Of a DNA stretch of 55,343 nt, positions 8,068-17,936 are shown one piece after another; positions within the stretch are counted from its first letter, which is position 1; each line of letters opens with the position of its first letter. The stretch is taken from positions 1 to 55,343 of the forward strand of contig NZ_BSTL01000044.1 of the NCBI RefSeq assembly GCF_030269485.1. The letters are read 5' to 3'. The position numbers and the translations under genes are program-made. A model generated the notes under the pieces. It was not told the origin of the DNA, did not search any database, and saw only the letters and a list, made by a program, of their open reading frames with translations. The stretch is from Actinoplanes sp. NBRC 103695 (GTDB taxonomy: Bacteria; Actinomycetota; Actinomycetes; Mycobacteriales; Micromonosporaceae).

Positions 8068-8570
8068 TGACCACTCGAATCGAGATCACGGGCCACACCC
8101 AATCGCCGGCCACCGATGCACGCCTTGCACTGTCTGCTGAGCTGGTGGAACCGCAGAGCCTAGGTCAGCTTGGCGACCGCGTTGAGCTTCAAATCACGAC
8201 GAGCAACGGCGCCAGTGGGCGGGTCCGGCTGTCAACGGCCGAAGCTGCGACCTTGGCGGTGCTGCTGAGCAAGGTCGTGGATGACTTCGACCGCCGTGAG
8301 GCTGACCCACTAGAGAAGGTCATCGTGGACGGGGGTCGGACGATCACCCGGGATGAGCTGATCGGGGCCTTGCTGCTTCTCCCCCGAAGCGCCGAGATCG
8401 ACGCGAGGATCGGCGGGCAGTACGTCGGCATCACCGGACTGGAACGGGCCGGCGATGACGTGGAGGCGTGGTGGACGCTCGAATGCAACCCGCGGTGCGT
8501 CAAAGATCTCTTGATTGACTGGCATGTACCGCAGCACTGGCAGGAACAGATCTTGCGTGGAGACCTTTAG
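8067..8570 (+). CDS. hypothetical protein
   Basis: A 167-residue soluble protein, translationally coupled to the preceding gene (stop and start overlap). The first half is beta-rich (RIEITGHTQSP, DRVELQITTSNGASGRVRLS), a middle helix (AEAATLAVLLSKVVDDFDRR) follows, and the last third (EAWWTLECNPRCVKDLLIDW) contains two Cys. I do not recognise it. Cargo or accessory gene of the integrated element. Confidence 0.55.
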   Translation: MTTRIEITGHTQSPATDARLALSAELVEPQSLGQLGDRVELQITTSNGASGRVRLSTAEAATLAVLLSKVVDDFDRREADPLEKVIVDGGRTITRDELIGALLLLPRSAEIDARIGGQYVGITGLERAGDDVEAWWTLECNPRCVKDLLIDWHVPQHWQEQILRGDL

Positions 8571-8865
8571 TCACCGGGCGCCCGCCGCTGCCGGGCGCCC
8601 ACGACGCCGCAGGGCACCCTTAAGAAATTCCGTACTGGACCCTGGCGACCTGGTGGAGCTGACGGCCAGCGCCAGCGTGAGGTTCGCTGACTCTCGCGCG
8701 CTGCGTCTACGCGTCACTCATGCCGACCCTCGTCCGACGTACTCGGGCTGGGTCTGGCTTCACGGCTACTCCGTAGACCAGGACGGCACCGTGATCGAGC
8801 AACGCGAAGTCTTCGTCCAGCTTGCGGGTCTTCGTCGGATCTCGACAATCCGGCCATGCGAGTAA
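8557..8865 (+). CDS. hypothetical protein
   Basis: A 102-residue protein starting at GTG 14 bp before the end of the preceding gene. The N-terminus is basic (GRPRRRRAPLRN), then a beta-rich C-terminal domain (GDLVELTASASVRFADSRAL, SGWVWLHGYSVDQDG, REVFVQLAGLRRI). It resembles small beta-barrel proteins found in actinobacterial integrative elements, but I cannot name a family. The overlap suggests it is part of the 7825-8865 operon. Confidence 0.5.
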   Translation: METFSHRAPAAAGRPRRRRAPLRNSVLDPGDLVELTASASVRFADSRALRLRVTHADPRPTYSGWVWLHGYSVDQDGTVIEQREVFVQLAGLRRISTIRPCE

Positions 8866-8875
8866 TAGTCTCACG

Positions 8876-8955
8876 ACTAGTTGTTTCTAGTACACCCCTT
8901 CGGTTCCCGTACGCAGGGCGTTGTTCTACAGTGTCGACAAGTCAAGCAGTTGACT
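8876..8955. promoter_or_regulatory. promoter/operator region of the truncated GntR gene
   Basis: Two inverted repeats lie upstream of the GntR start: ACTAG-N6-CTAGT at 8876-8891 and AGTCAA-GCAG-TTGACT at 8940-8955. Either could be a GntR/KorSA-type operator. The assignment rests only on symmetry and position. Confidence 0.35.
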
Positions 8956-8977
8956 GGCCGAGCGGACGGAGGAGTTC

Positions 8978-9475
8978 GTGGCCATCAACATCCGTCCGCC
9001 CAAGTACGCCGTCGTGGTTGACGCCATCCAGCAGCGCATCGAGGACGGGTCTTACCTCCCTGGCATTGCGATTCCGAGCGAGTCGCAGCTCATGGCCGAG
9101 TTCGACACGTCACGGCCGACGATCGTGCGCGCTCTGGGAATCCTTCAACAGGACGGATGGATCGAGTCGCAGCAGGGCAAGGGCCGGTTCGCCAAAGGCC
9201 GGCCCACTCCCCCAGCTCCTCGTTCCGACAGCCGCGCCACCGACCTGCTCAATCAAGGCGAGTCCGCAAGCGTCAGCCTGCTTCGCGTCGGTGCGGTCAT
9301 GGCACCCAACCGCGCAGCATCTGCACTTGAGCTAGACCCCGACACGCCCGTCATCGCCCGACGGCGCCTGGTCGTGACCGAGATCGGACCGGTCGAACTG
9401 AGCTCGCTCTACGTTCCGGTCGAGCTGTCCGCGGGAACGGACATCGGGAAGCCCGAGCCACATCGGTCTGGGTGA
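8978..9475 (+). pseudogene. GntR-family regulator, 3'-truncated
   Basis: The first 75 residues form a complete GntR winged helix (YAVVVDAIQQRIEDGSYLPG, then IPSESQLMAEFDTSRPTIVR and ALGILQQDGWIESQQGKGRF). After a linker, a UTRA/HutC effector domain begins (AASALELDPDTPVIARRRLV, ELSSLYVPVELSAGTD). The frame stops after GKPEPHRSG at residue 165, where UTRA-type regulators normally continue to about 240-260 residues. The sequence then runs into an integrase fragment with no spacer gene, so a deletion has joined the two. GntR/HutC regulators (for example KorSA of pSAM2) control conjugation in AICEs, which fits an AICE remnant. It may still bind DNA but probably lacks ligand control. GTG start after GGAGGAG. 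Confidence 0.75.
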
Positions 9476-9490
9476 TCGACCGAATCGTCT

Positions 9491-9922
9491 GGGACGGTCG
9501 ACCTGGATCCGATGGTCGATGAGGCACTGCGCTGCCACGTCGGGGAGTTCCCGCCGGTGGAGGTCGAACTCCTCGACATCACGCAGCGTCAGACGCGCCG
9601 ACGGCTGGTCCCACTTCTATTCACGACCACGCGGGGGAATCCATTCACGGATCGGACCTGGTCGGCGGAGTGGGTCAAGTGGCGCGAGCGGGCCGACTGG
9701 CCGAAGGAGCACGGCGGCTTCCACGCGCTGCGGCACTTCTTCGCAACAACGCTGATCACGAACCGCGCGGATCCGAAGGAAGTCCAGCAGGCGCTGCGTC
9801 ATCGAACTTTGCAGATCACCTTGGAGACCTACGTCCACTTCTGGCCTCGCCGAGAACGGCGTCGGGGAGTGGTCGGAGAGATGCTGCGTCGGGCATCGGC
9901 CGGAACACCGGAGTTGAGCTGA
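9491..9922 (+). pseudogene. tyrosine recombinase (integrase) C-terminal remnant, element 2
   Basis: This is the C-terminal catalytic part of the same integrase family as the remnant at 43-609. Identity is very high from the segment WVKWRERA onward. It carries HALRHFFATTLI and LRHRTLQITLETYVHF with the catalytic H-x-x-R, His and Tyr. Homology to copy 1 begins at about 9491, immediately after the GntR fragment; the N-terminal two thirds are gone. It ends 63 bp before the tRNA-Ala attachment core. Unlike copy 1 it has no internal duplication or frameshift. Confidence 0.8.
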
Positions 9923-9985
9923 GGTGGTCCCAAAGTGTTCCCGATGATCAAGGCACTGAGTTTGCCCAGGTCAACGTGCAGTTTC

Positions 9986-10010
9986 GTGGAGCCCAGGGGA
10001 CTTGAACCCC
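9986..10010. other. attachment-site core, right copy (inside tRNA-Ala)
   Basis: This is the 25-bp copy that forms the 3' end (acceptor and T-arm side) of the intact tRNA-Ala gene, identical to 673-697. Integration at this core regenerates the tRNA, which explains why the tRNA at 9987-10059 is still complete. Confidence 0.85.
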
Positions 10011-10059
10011 TAACCCCCGCCTTGCAAAGGCGGTGCTCTGCCAGTTGAGCTAGGGCCCC
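9987..10059 (-). tRNA. tRNA-Ala(TGC)
   Basis: A 73-nt cloverleaf. The acceptor GGGGCCC pairs with GGGCTCC (one G-U), discriminator A. The anticodon arm has loop CTTTGCAAG with anticodon TGC, and the T-arm contains GGTTCAAGTCC. CCA is not encoded. Its 3' end is the integration target of the left-hand elements. Confidence 0.97.
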
Positions 10060-10090
10060 GTTGTCGCCGGCCTCAGCGAACCGCCGACGC

Positions 10091-10219
10091 TCAGCGCAGG
10101 TCGGGCGCTGTGGTGGCCTCGTGCCACAGGGCACGCTCGTCGTTGGAGGCCTTGACCCGCTTGAAGACGAGGGTCGCCACGCCGACGACACCGGCGACGA
10201 TCAGGAGCTTCTTCAGCAT
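10091..10219 (-). CDS. DLW-39 family small membrane protein
   Basis: A 42-residue protein beginning MLKKLLIVAGVVGVATLVFK: one hydrophobic segment (residues 4-20) after two lysines, then a short polar tail containing DERALWHEATT. This is the actinobacterial DLW-39 family (named for a D-L/x-W motif and a length of about 39), which sits between the gyrA region and these tRNAs in many genomes. Function unknown. An AGGGG stretch lies upstream of the ATG. It is shorter than most gene callers' cut-off. Confidence 0.8.
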   Translation of the reverse strand: MLKKLLIVAGVVGVATLVFKRVKASNDERALWHEATTAPDLR

Positions 10220-10260
10220 GGCTGTCCCCTCTTGATGACTGCCCTGGAATTCCGTAACGG

Positions 10261-10334
10261 TGGGGCTAGATGGAATCGAACCATCGACCTCAGAGTTATC
10301 AGCTCTGCGCTCTAACCGACTGAGCTATAGCCCC
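10261..10334 (-). tRNA. tRNA-Ile(GAT)
   Basis: A 74-nt cloverleaf. The acceptor GGGGCTA pairs with TAGCCCC, the D-arm is AGCTCAGTCGGTTAGAGC, the anticodon loop CTGATAA gives GAT, and the T-arm contains GGTTCGATTCC. It lies between the gyrase operon and the small DLW-39 gene, as in mycobacteria, where ileT and alaT also follow gyrA. Confidence 0.97.
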
Positions 10335-10373
10335 GTAACAGCGATCCGAAGATTAGCGTACCGCGCCGCACCA

Positions 10374-10408
10374 CCCAAAATCGGGGGCAGCTCTGTGGCT
10401 GCCCCCGA
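10374..10408 (-). terminator. intrinsic terminator of the gyrBA-DUF3566 operon
   Basis: Read on the minus strand, a 9-bp stem CGGGGGCAG/CTGCCCCCG with an 8-nt loop is followed by ATTTTGGG. It lies 18 bp after the DUF3566 stop codon. Confidence 0.75.
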
Positions 10409-10425
10409 GGTCAGGTGCGCTGCGG

Positions 10426-11289
10426 TCAGTCGCGCTCGGCGAGGGTGAGCTCGACGCCGCCGACGAGGTCGGCGCACACGTTGTAGATGAACGCGCCGAG
10501 GGTGGCCAGCGCGGTGAAGAGCACCACGTTGACCGCGCCGACGAGCATCGACGTGCCGATGACGCCCCAGGCGGTGACCCGGAAGCCACCGTTGGCGGCG
10601 CCGCCGCTGGCGTTGACCAGGTCGCCGAGGCTGGAGTTGACGGTCGCCCAGACACCCATGGCGTCGAGGGCCAGGTAGAGCACCGACGTGGCCACGACGA
10701 CCACGATGAAGAGCACCACCGAGACGGCGAACGAGAACTTCATCACCGACCAGGGGTCGATGCGCTTCAGGTTCAGCCGTGCGCGGCGGGGACCGCGGCC
10801 GGCGGCCGAGGTGACGGTCTGGCGGGCGGCCCGGACGGTCTCGGTGACCCGTGCGGCGCCGACGGCGGCCGCGCCCTGTGCCGTTCCGGGCTTGCCGGGT
10901 GCGGACGGAGGCGGGGTGCTGCCGGGCCGTTGCGGGGGCGACTGCGGGACGACGCCGGACCGACCGGCCGGTCCGCCGGTGGGCTGACCGCCGGACGGAC
11001 CGCTCTTGGTGACGATCGGCACAGTCGCGGATCCCTTCGCCGCGCCTTGGGCGCCTGGCTTGGCCTCGCTCTTGCCGCCGGCGGGTTCGCCGGGCGGCGG
11101 GGCCATGCCAGGAGCCCTGGTGAACTTGGGCGCGGACGACGGGCCTTCGGCGGGCACCGCCGCGCGGCCGGCGGCCTCACGGCCGGCGGCCTCGCGTCCG
11201 GCCTGATCAGCACCGGTCTTGCCCGGCGTCTGGTCGGCCGGAGTCGTCGAGGTCCCCGTGCTCCCCGACTTCGCCGTTGTCTCCGTCAT
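10426..11289 (-). CDS. DUF3566 transmembrane protein
   Basis: A 287-residue protein. The first about 170 residues are a disordered Gly/Pro/Ala/Ser-rich cytoplasmic part with repeats such as GREAAGREAAGRAAV. The C-terminal DUF3566 domain has two membrane segments: FSFAVSVVLFIVVVVATSVL, and one starting WGVIGTSMLVGAVNVVLFTA. It always sits directly downstream of gyrA in actinobacteria (M. tuberculosis Rv0007). The ATG at 11289 is 3 bp past the gyrA stop. The role is unknown; the position suggests an envelope or division-related function tied to growth. Confidence 0.9.
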   Translation of the reverse strand: MTETTAKSGSTGTSTTPADQTPGKTGADQAGREAAGREAAGRAAVPAEGPSSAPKFTRAPGMAPPPGEPAGGKSEAKPGAQGAAKGSATVPIVTKSGPSGGQPTGGPAGRSGVVPQSPPQRPGSTPPPSAPGKPGTAQGAAAVGAARVTETVRAARQTVTSAAGRGPRRARLNLKRIDPWSVMKFSFAVSVVLFIVVVVATSVLYLALDAMGVWATVNSSLGDLVNASGGAANGGFRVTAWGVIGTSMLVGAVNVVLFTALATLGAFIYNVCADLVGGVELTLAERD

Positions 11290-11292
11290 CAA

Positions 11293-13809
11293 CTAGTCCT
11301 GTTCGTCAGGCTCGTCGGCATTACGAGCAAGCGCCACGATGGTTACACCTTCAGGGAGGTCCATCAGCTTGACCCCCATTGTGTTCCGATCCCGTGTACG
11401 CCGTACAGGCTTCACGGGAGTCCGGATGACACCACCATTGCTGGTGATGGCAAACAGCTCGTCTTCCGGGTCGATCACGAGCGCACCGACGAGCCCACCA
11501 CGACGCTCCGTGATCTTGGCTGTCAGCACTCCCTTGCCACCCCGTCCCTGCACCGGGTACTCCTCGATCGGCGTCCGCTTCGCATACCCGCCGTTGGTAG
11601 CGACCAAAACGTCCAGGCCGTCACGAACCACCTCCATCGCGAGGAGTTCGTCACTGTCGCCGAACCGCATCCCGATCACGCCGGAGGTGGCGCGGCCCAT
11701 CGGGCGCAGCGCCTCATCAGTGGCGTTGAACCGGATCGCCTGTGCCTTCTTCGACACCAGCAGCAGATCGTTCTCCGCAGCGGCCAGCGCGGCGCCCACC
11801 AACTCGTCATCCTCCCGCAGGTTGATGGCGATGATGCCACCGCTGCGGTTGGAGTCAAATTCCTCGAGCCGGGTCTTCTTCACGAGACCATTCTTGGTGG
11901 CGAGCACAAGGTAGGGCTCCACCTGGTAATTCGGGATCTGGATGACCTGGGCGATGTGCTCGTCCGGCAGGAACGCCAGCAGGTTCGCGACGTGCTGTCC
12001 CTTGGCCACCCGATTCGCCTCGGGGAGCTCGTACGCCTTGGCCCGGTACACCCGGCCCTTGTTCGTGAAGAAGAGGATCCAGGCGTGTGTGCTGATCACG
12101 AAGAAGTGGCTGACGATGTCGTCCTGCCGCAGTGAGGCGCCGCTCACACCCTTGCCACCGCGGTGCTGGGACCGGTACATGTCGACCTTGGTCCGCTTCG
12201 CGTAGCCGGTCCGTGTGATCGTCACCACAACGTCCTCGCGAGCGATGAGGTCCTCCATGGAGACCTCGCCATCGAACGGGATGATCTGCGTCTTCCGGTC
12301 ATCACCGAACTTCGCGACGATCTCGCCCAATTCCTCCTTGACGATGGCCCGCTGCCGCTCCGGCTTGGCGAGGATGTCCTTGAGGTCGGCGATCTCGATC
12401 TCGATCTTGGCCAGCTCGTCGATGATCTTCTGGCGCTCCAGGGCCGCCAGCCGGCGCAGCTGCATGTCCAGGATCGCGGTGGCCTGGATCTCGTCGATGT
12501 CGAGCAGCGCGATCAGGCCGTTCCGGGCCTCCTCGACGGTGGGCGAGCGCCGGATCAGGGCGATCACCTCGTCGAGCGCGTCCAGTGCCTTGACCAGGCC
12601 GCGCAGGATGTGCGCGCGCTCCTCGGCCTTGCGCAGGCGGTAGGCGGTGCGCCTGCGGATGACCTCGATCTGGTGCTCGACGTAGTAGCGGATGAACTGC
12701 GCCAGGTTCAGCGTCCGCGGCACGCCGTCGACCAGCGCGAGCATGTTCGCGCCGAAGGTCTCCTGCAGCTGGGTGTGCTTGTACAGGTTGTTCAGCACGA
12801 CCTTGGCGACCGCGTCGCGCTTCAGGACGAGGATCAACCTCATGCCGGTACGCCCGGAGCTCTCGTCCCGGATGTCCGCGATGCCGGTGAGCTTGCCCTC
12901 CTTGACGAGTTCCGCCACCCGCTCGGCGAGGTTGTCCGGGTTCACCTGGTACGGCAGCTCGGTCGTCACGAGGCAGGGGCGCCCCCGGGCGTCCTCCTCG
13001 ACCTCGACCACCGCGCGCATCCGGATCGAACCGCGACCGGTGCGATAGGCGTCCTGAATCGCCTGCTGCCCGACGATCAGGCCCCGGGTGGGGAAGTCGG
13101 GGCCCTTGACGAATCCCAGCGCCGCCTCGAGCGTCGTGGCCTCGTCTGCCTCCGGGTTGTCCAGGTACCACTGGACGGCGGCCGCGACCTCGCGCAGGTT
13201 GTGCGGCGGGATCTTGGTGGCCATGCCGACCGCGATGCCCTCGGAGCCGTTGACCAGCAGGTTCGGGAACCGGGCCGGCAGGATCGTCGGCTCCTTGGTA
13301 CGCCCGTCGTAGTTGTCCTGCATGTCGACGGTGTCCTCGTCGATGTCCCGCAGCATCTCCATCGCGAGAGGCGCGAGCTTCGACTCGGTGTACCGCATGG
13401 CGGCCGGCGGGTCGTTACCCGGCGAGCCGAAGTTGCCGTTGCCGTCGATCAGCGGGTAGCGCAGCGACCACGGTTGACCCATCCGGACCAGGGCGTCGTA
13501 GATCGACGAGTCGCCGTGCGGGTGGTAGTTGCCCATCACGTCGCCGACCACGCGCGCGCACTTCACGTACCCGCGGTCCGGCCGGAAGCCGGAGTCGTAC
13601 ATCGCGTACAGGATCTTGCGGTGCACGGGCTTGAGTCCGTCGCGGACGTCGGGCAGCGCGCGGCCGACGATGACGCTCATCGCGTAGTCGAGGTACGACC
13701 GTTGCATCTCGACCTCGAGGCCGACGGGCTCGACCCGCTGGGCCACCGCGCCGGTCTCGTCCTGCGGCTGATCGGCGGCGGCGTCCGGGGTCTCGGGTGT
13801 GTCTGTCAC
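11293..13809 (-). CDS. gyrA: DNA gyrase subunit A
   Basis: An 838-residue protein of normal length. Gyrase A cleaves and religates DNA in the A2B2 complex that introduces negative supercoils. The catalytic Tyr140 is in PPAAMRYTE. The quinolone-determining region reads HPHGDSSIYDALVRMGQ, with Ser101 and Asp105 at the positions of E. coli Ser83 and Asp87, the quinolone-sensitive residues (M. tuberculosis has Ala at the first). The C-terminal half holds the beta-pinwheel blades and a GyrA-box-like segment (QHRGGKGVSG), plus a later GRGGKGV. GTG start; 138 bp downstream of gyrB, with a perfect DnaA box in between. Confidence 0.98.
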   Translation of the reverse strand: MTDTPETPDAAADQPQDETGAVAQRVEPVGLEVEMQRSYLDYAMSVIVGRALPDVRDGLKPVHRKILYAMYDSGFRPDRGYVKCARVVGDVMGNYHPHGDSSIYDALVRMGQPWSLRYPLIDGNGNFGSPGNDPPAAMRYTESKLAPLAMEMLRDIDEDTVDMQDNYDGRTKEPTILPARFPNLLVNGSEGIAVGMATKIPPHNLREVAAAVQWYLDNPEADEATTLEAALGFVKGPDFPTRGLIVGQQAIQDAYRTGRGSIRMRAVVEVEEDARGRPCLVTTELPYQVNPDNLAERVAELVKEGKLTGIADIRDESSGRTGMRLILVLKRDAVAKVVLNNLYKHTQLQETFGANMLALVDGVPRTLNLAQFIRYYVEHQIEVIRRRTAYRLRKAEERAHILRGLVKALDALDEVIALIRRSPTVEEARNGLIALLDIDEIQATAILDMQLRRLAALERQKIIDELAKIEIEIADLKDILAKPERQRAIVKEELGEIVAKFGDDRKTQIIPFDGEVSMEDLIAREDVVVTITRTGYAKRTKVDMYRSQHRGGKGVSGASLRQDDIVSHFFVISTHAWILFFTNKGRVYRAKAYELPEANRVAKGQHVANLLAFLPDEHIAQVIQIPNYQVEPYLVLATKNGLVKKTRLEEFDSNRSGGIIAINLREDDELVGAALAAAENDLLLVSKKAQAIRFNATDEALRPMGRATSGVIGMRFGDSDELLAMEVVRDGLDVLVATNGGYAKRTPIEEYPVQGRGGKGVLTAKITERRGGLVGALVIDPEDELFAITSNGGVIRTPVKPVRRTRDRNTMGVKLMDLPEGVTIVALARNADEPDEQD

Positions 13810-13866
13810 TTGTTAACCCTTACTGAAGGTAAAACCAGACATTACGGCCTGGACTACGCATATCGC

Positions 13867-13875
13867 TGTGGATAA
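13867..13875. promoter_or_regulatory. DnaA box between gyrB and gyrA
   Basis: TGTGGATAA is the exact reverse complement of TTATCCACA. A degenerate copy (TGTGCATAA) lies at about 13899-13907. It may tie gyrA transcription to DnaA or simply titrate DnaA. Confidence 0.5.
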
Positions 13876-13947
13876 CACTGTGGAAAGTCGCCGAAGCTGT
13901 GCATAACCCTGGGTGAGCGGTACCGGTACCGGCGCCGCTCACTCACG

Positions 13948-15900
<1,953 letters not shown>

Positions 15901-16372
15901 CCTCGGCCACTTTCTCGTGACGCGGCCCGAAGGCCCCGACACAGATTTGGCGGGACCTCGGCAGCCCGGTAACGCGCAGGCGCCACCGACGACAACCCGC
16001 GGGGGGAGGCGGACCACCGGTGGAACCGAGCACGCCGGTCGCCGCGGGTCACCCGCGGATCGTGATCGGCTGGAAAACCGCGTAGCGTGACGTCCGACAA
16101 CTCTGTGCGACGCCTCGCGCGGCGGTTTCCCGGTCTCCGAGAATTCTACTCCGCCGACGCGACTTATAGAGGGTCCGGCACCCCGTCCGGGTGCCTCAGA
16201 TTGCCGTAGCGCCGATGACCCCGCCTCCCGCGCGTCCCCCCACACGGACCGCGACTGGCCGACGGCGACGAATGATACGGACGGCATCCGAATGCGCGCG
16301 CCTGCCAGGCCCGGCGGCCACGCACTGCGACACTGCCTGACGACGCCACGCGGCGGTGCTTTAATCTTCGCC

Positions 16373-16412
16373 GCGACGGAGCGAGCCGCGACGGAGCGAG
16401 CCGCGACGGAGC
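16373..16412. repeat. 15-bp tandem repeat in the gyrB upstream region
   Basis: GCGACGGAGCGAGCC occurs at 16373-16387 and 16388-16402, with a partial third copy to 16412. The next bases echo it loosely (GATGGAGCTG, GAAGAAGCTG). It lies just upstream of the gene at 16475. Confidence 0.6.
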
Positions 16413-16474
16413 TGTGGCCGTGATGGAGCTGTACCCGTGAAGAAGCTGTGGCCACAGTGGGAGAGGTGGGCCTG

Positions 16475-17041
16475 ATGGCGCTGGACAAGGGCGTGGAGAA
16501 CGTCGCGGTCCACTGGCCGCGGACGAACCAGTACTACGACCCCGTCGCGCCCGCCGAGTTCGTCGACTTCGGCGAGATCGCCGACCGGCCGGAGATCGCC
16601 GCACCGACCGGCGCCCTCGCGCTGCACATCGCCAAGACCGGCACGGTGCGGGCCACCGCGTACACCGAATTGGTTGATCTTCTGCTCGGGCTCGAAGGTG
16701 TGTTGTACGCCACTGAAGCCGCCGCCGAGGACGAGGACCCGGTGATCGACCCGGACGGCTGCGCGTGGATCGCCGGCGGCCTGGAGCGGTTCGTCGAGGG
16801 CCACAAGGACCACGGCGATCTGGTGACGTTCGACAGCGTGACCGCGGTGATGCGGGCCGCCGTGTCGGCCAGCCGGCTGGCCGAGCAGCAGATGCGCTGG
16901 CTGAACTCGAGGCTCGAGGGCATGCGCGACGAGTCCGGCGACGCGCCGCACTGGACGTTCGCCCGCACCGAACTGGTCGTTCTGGCCGGCTTCTACCGCC
17001 GCTGCGCCGAGCGCGGCTTCGCCATCTTCGCTGATTACTAG
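16475..17041 (+). CDS. conserved hypothetical protein
   Basis: A 188-residue soluble protein beginning MALDKGVENVAVHWPRTNQY. It is acidic, with a mixed alpha/beta N-terminal half (APTGALALHIAKTGTVRATA) and helical C-terminal half (VMRAAVSASRLAEQQMRWLN, ELVVLAGFYRRCAERGFAIF). I do not recognise a family. ATG 16475 is preferred over GTG 16448 because GGGAGAGGTGGG lies just before it. GC3 is high like the core genome, so this is a native gene, divergent from gyrB and convergent with dciA. Confidence 0.7.
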   Translation: MALDKGVENVAVHWPRTNQYYDPVAPAEFVDFGEIADRPEIAAPTGALALHIAKTGTVRATAYTELVDLLLGLEGVLYATEAAAEDEDPVIDPDGCAWIAGGLERFVEGHKDHGDLVTFDSVTAVMRAAVSASRLAEQQMRWLNSRLEGMRDESGDAPHWTFARTELVVLAGFYRRCAERGFAIFADY

Positions 17042-17196
17042 ATTGGGCCACTGAGCTGACAACGCGTGATCGCGCCTGCGCTGAGACCGCGTGGTTTGCG
17101 CGGTGCGGAAGGCGCGGTGCGGCCGCCGTGCAGTGCAGGTGGCGCGGCCCACGGATGGGCGGGAACCACGTGGCGGAGCGAGGAGCGCGTTGCCGC

Positions 17197-17263
17197 GCGG
17201 ATGAGTTCGAACGACGGTCGCCGCCGGCGGAGCCGTCGTCGGACGCCGTTCGAACTCATCCGC
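17197..17263. repeat. stem-loop between convergent genes
   Basis: A 17-bp perfect inverted repeat (GCGGATGAGTTCGAACG at 17197-17213 and its complement at 17247-17263) encloses a second GC-rich stem (CGACGG...CCGTCG). It lies between the convergent 16475 gene and dciA and could act as a bidirectional terminator, although no T-tract follows. The rest of 17042-17312 shows nothing else. Confidence 0.55.
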
Positions 17264-17312
17264 TTCAGCGGCGCACGCGCGATCGAGCGCGGCAGCTCAG
17301 CGCGCGGCAGGC

Positions 17313-17936
17313 TCAGCCGTAGGTGTCTCGTGGGCCTCGGCCCTGGACGCGGCGCGGGCCCCGGCTCCACGACGGGGCGGCGGGACCGTGGATGTTCAGG
17401 CGGGTGACCACGTTGTGGCCCACCTCGACGGCAATGCTCCGGAGCAGGCCGGCGGCGAGCATCCGCAGCTGGGTCGCCCAGGCGGTCGACTCGGCCTCCA
17501 CGGTGAGCACGCCGGCGTCCAGCTTGATCGGGCGGCTGTGCTTGGCGATGTCCTCGCCGACGACCTTCTCCCAGGCGCCGAAGACGGTCGCCTCGGCCTT
17601 GGGCTTCTCCCACCCGCGCTGGCGCATCAGCCGCTCGAGCACGGCACCGAAGGGCTGCGGATCCCGCGGGTCCGGCCCCGGACCGGAATAGCCACGCAGC
17701 CGCCGCTCCGGGTCGGCGGCGCCGTACTGCCGGGTCTTCTTCGGCGCCGCCCGCCGCTTCGCGAACGCCGCCTCGATGACGGCCCGAGCCAGCTCAGGGC
17801 CCTTCTTCGGCTCCTGCGCCCCGTCGGACGAAGCCGGACCAGCAGCGGCCGGCCCATCCTGCCGCGCCGGGGGCGGCCCTTGCGGGCGCCCCGTTGACCG
17901 CGGCCTCCGCGGCCCCTCGGTTGAAGGCTCAGACAT
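17313..17936 (-). CDS. dciA: DUF721 protein, DciA-like helicase operator
   Basis: A 207-residue protein. The N-terminal about 95 residues are Pro/Arg-rich and disordered. The C-terminal part is the DUF721/DciA domain (VFGAWEKVVGEDIAKHSRPI, then LDAGVLTVEAESTAWATQLR, with LLRSIAVEVGHNVVTRLNIH at the end). DciA-type proteins load or activate the DnaB helicase in bacteria lacking DnaC/DnaI, and the gene is M. tuberculosis Rv0004 in the same position. It overlaps recF by 8 bp, so the two are probably co-translated. Confidence 0.9.
   Translation of the reverse strand: MSEPSTEGPRRPRSTGRPQGPPPARQDGPAAAGPASSDGAQEPKKGPELARAVIEAAFAKRRAAPKKTRQYGAADPERRLRGYSGPGPDPRDPQPFGAVLERLMRQRGWEKPKAEATVFGAWEKVVGEDIAKHSRPIKLDAGVLTVEAESTAWATQLRMLAAGLLRSIAVEVGHNVVTRLNIHGPAAPSWSRGPRRVQGRGPRDTYG

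Noticed and set aside
12163..13875. Open frame of 570 codons opposite gyrA
   Set aside because: It lies wholly antisense to a certain gene; high GC keeps antisense frames open. No recognisable domain.
15901..16488. Upstream extension of gyrB to 846 codons
   Set aside because: Conservation and normal GyrB length start at 15900; the upstream part is promoter sequence.
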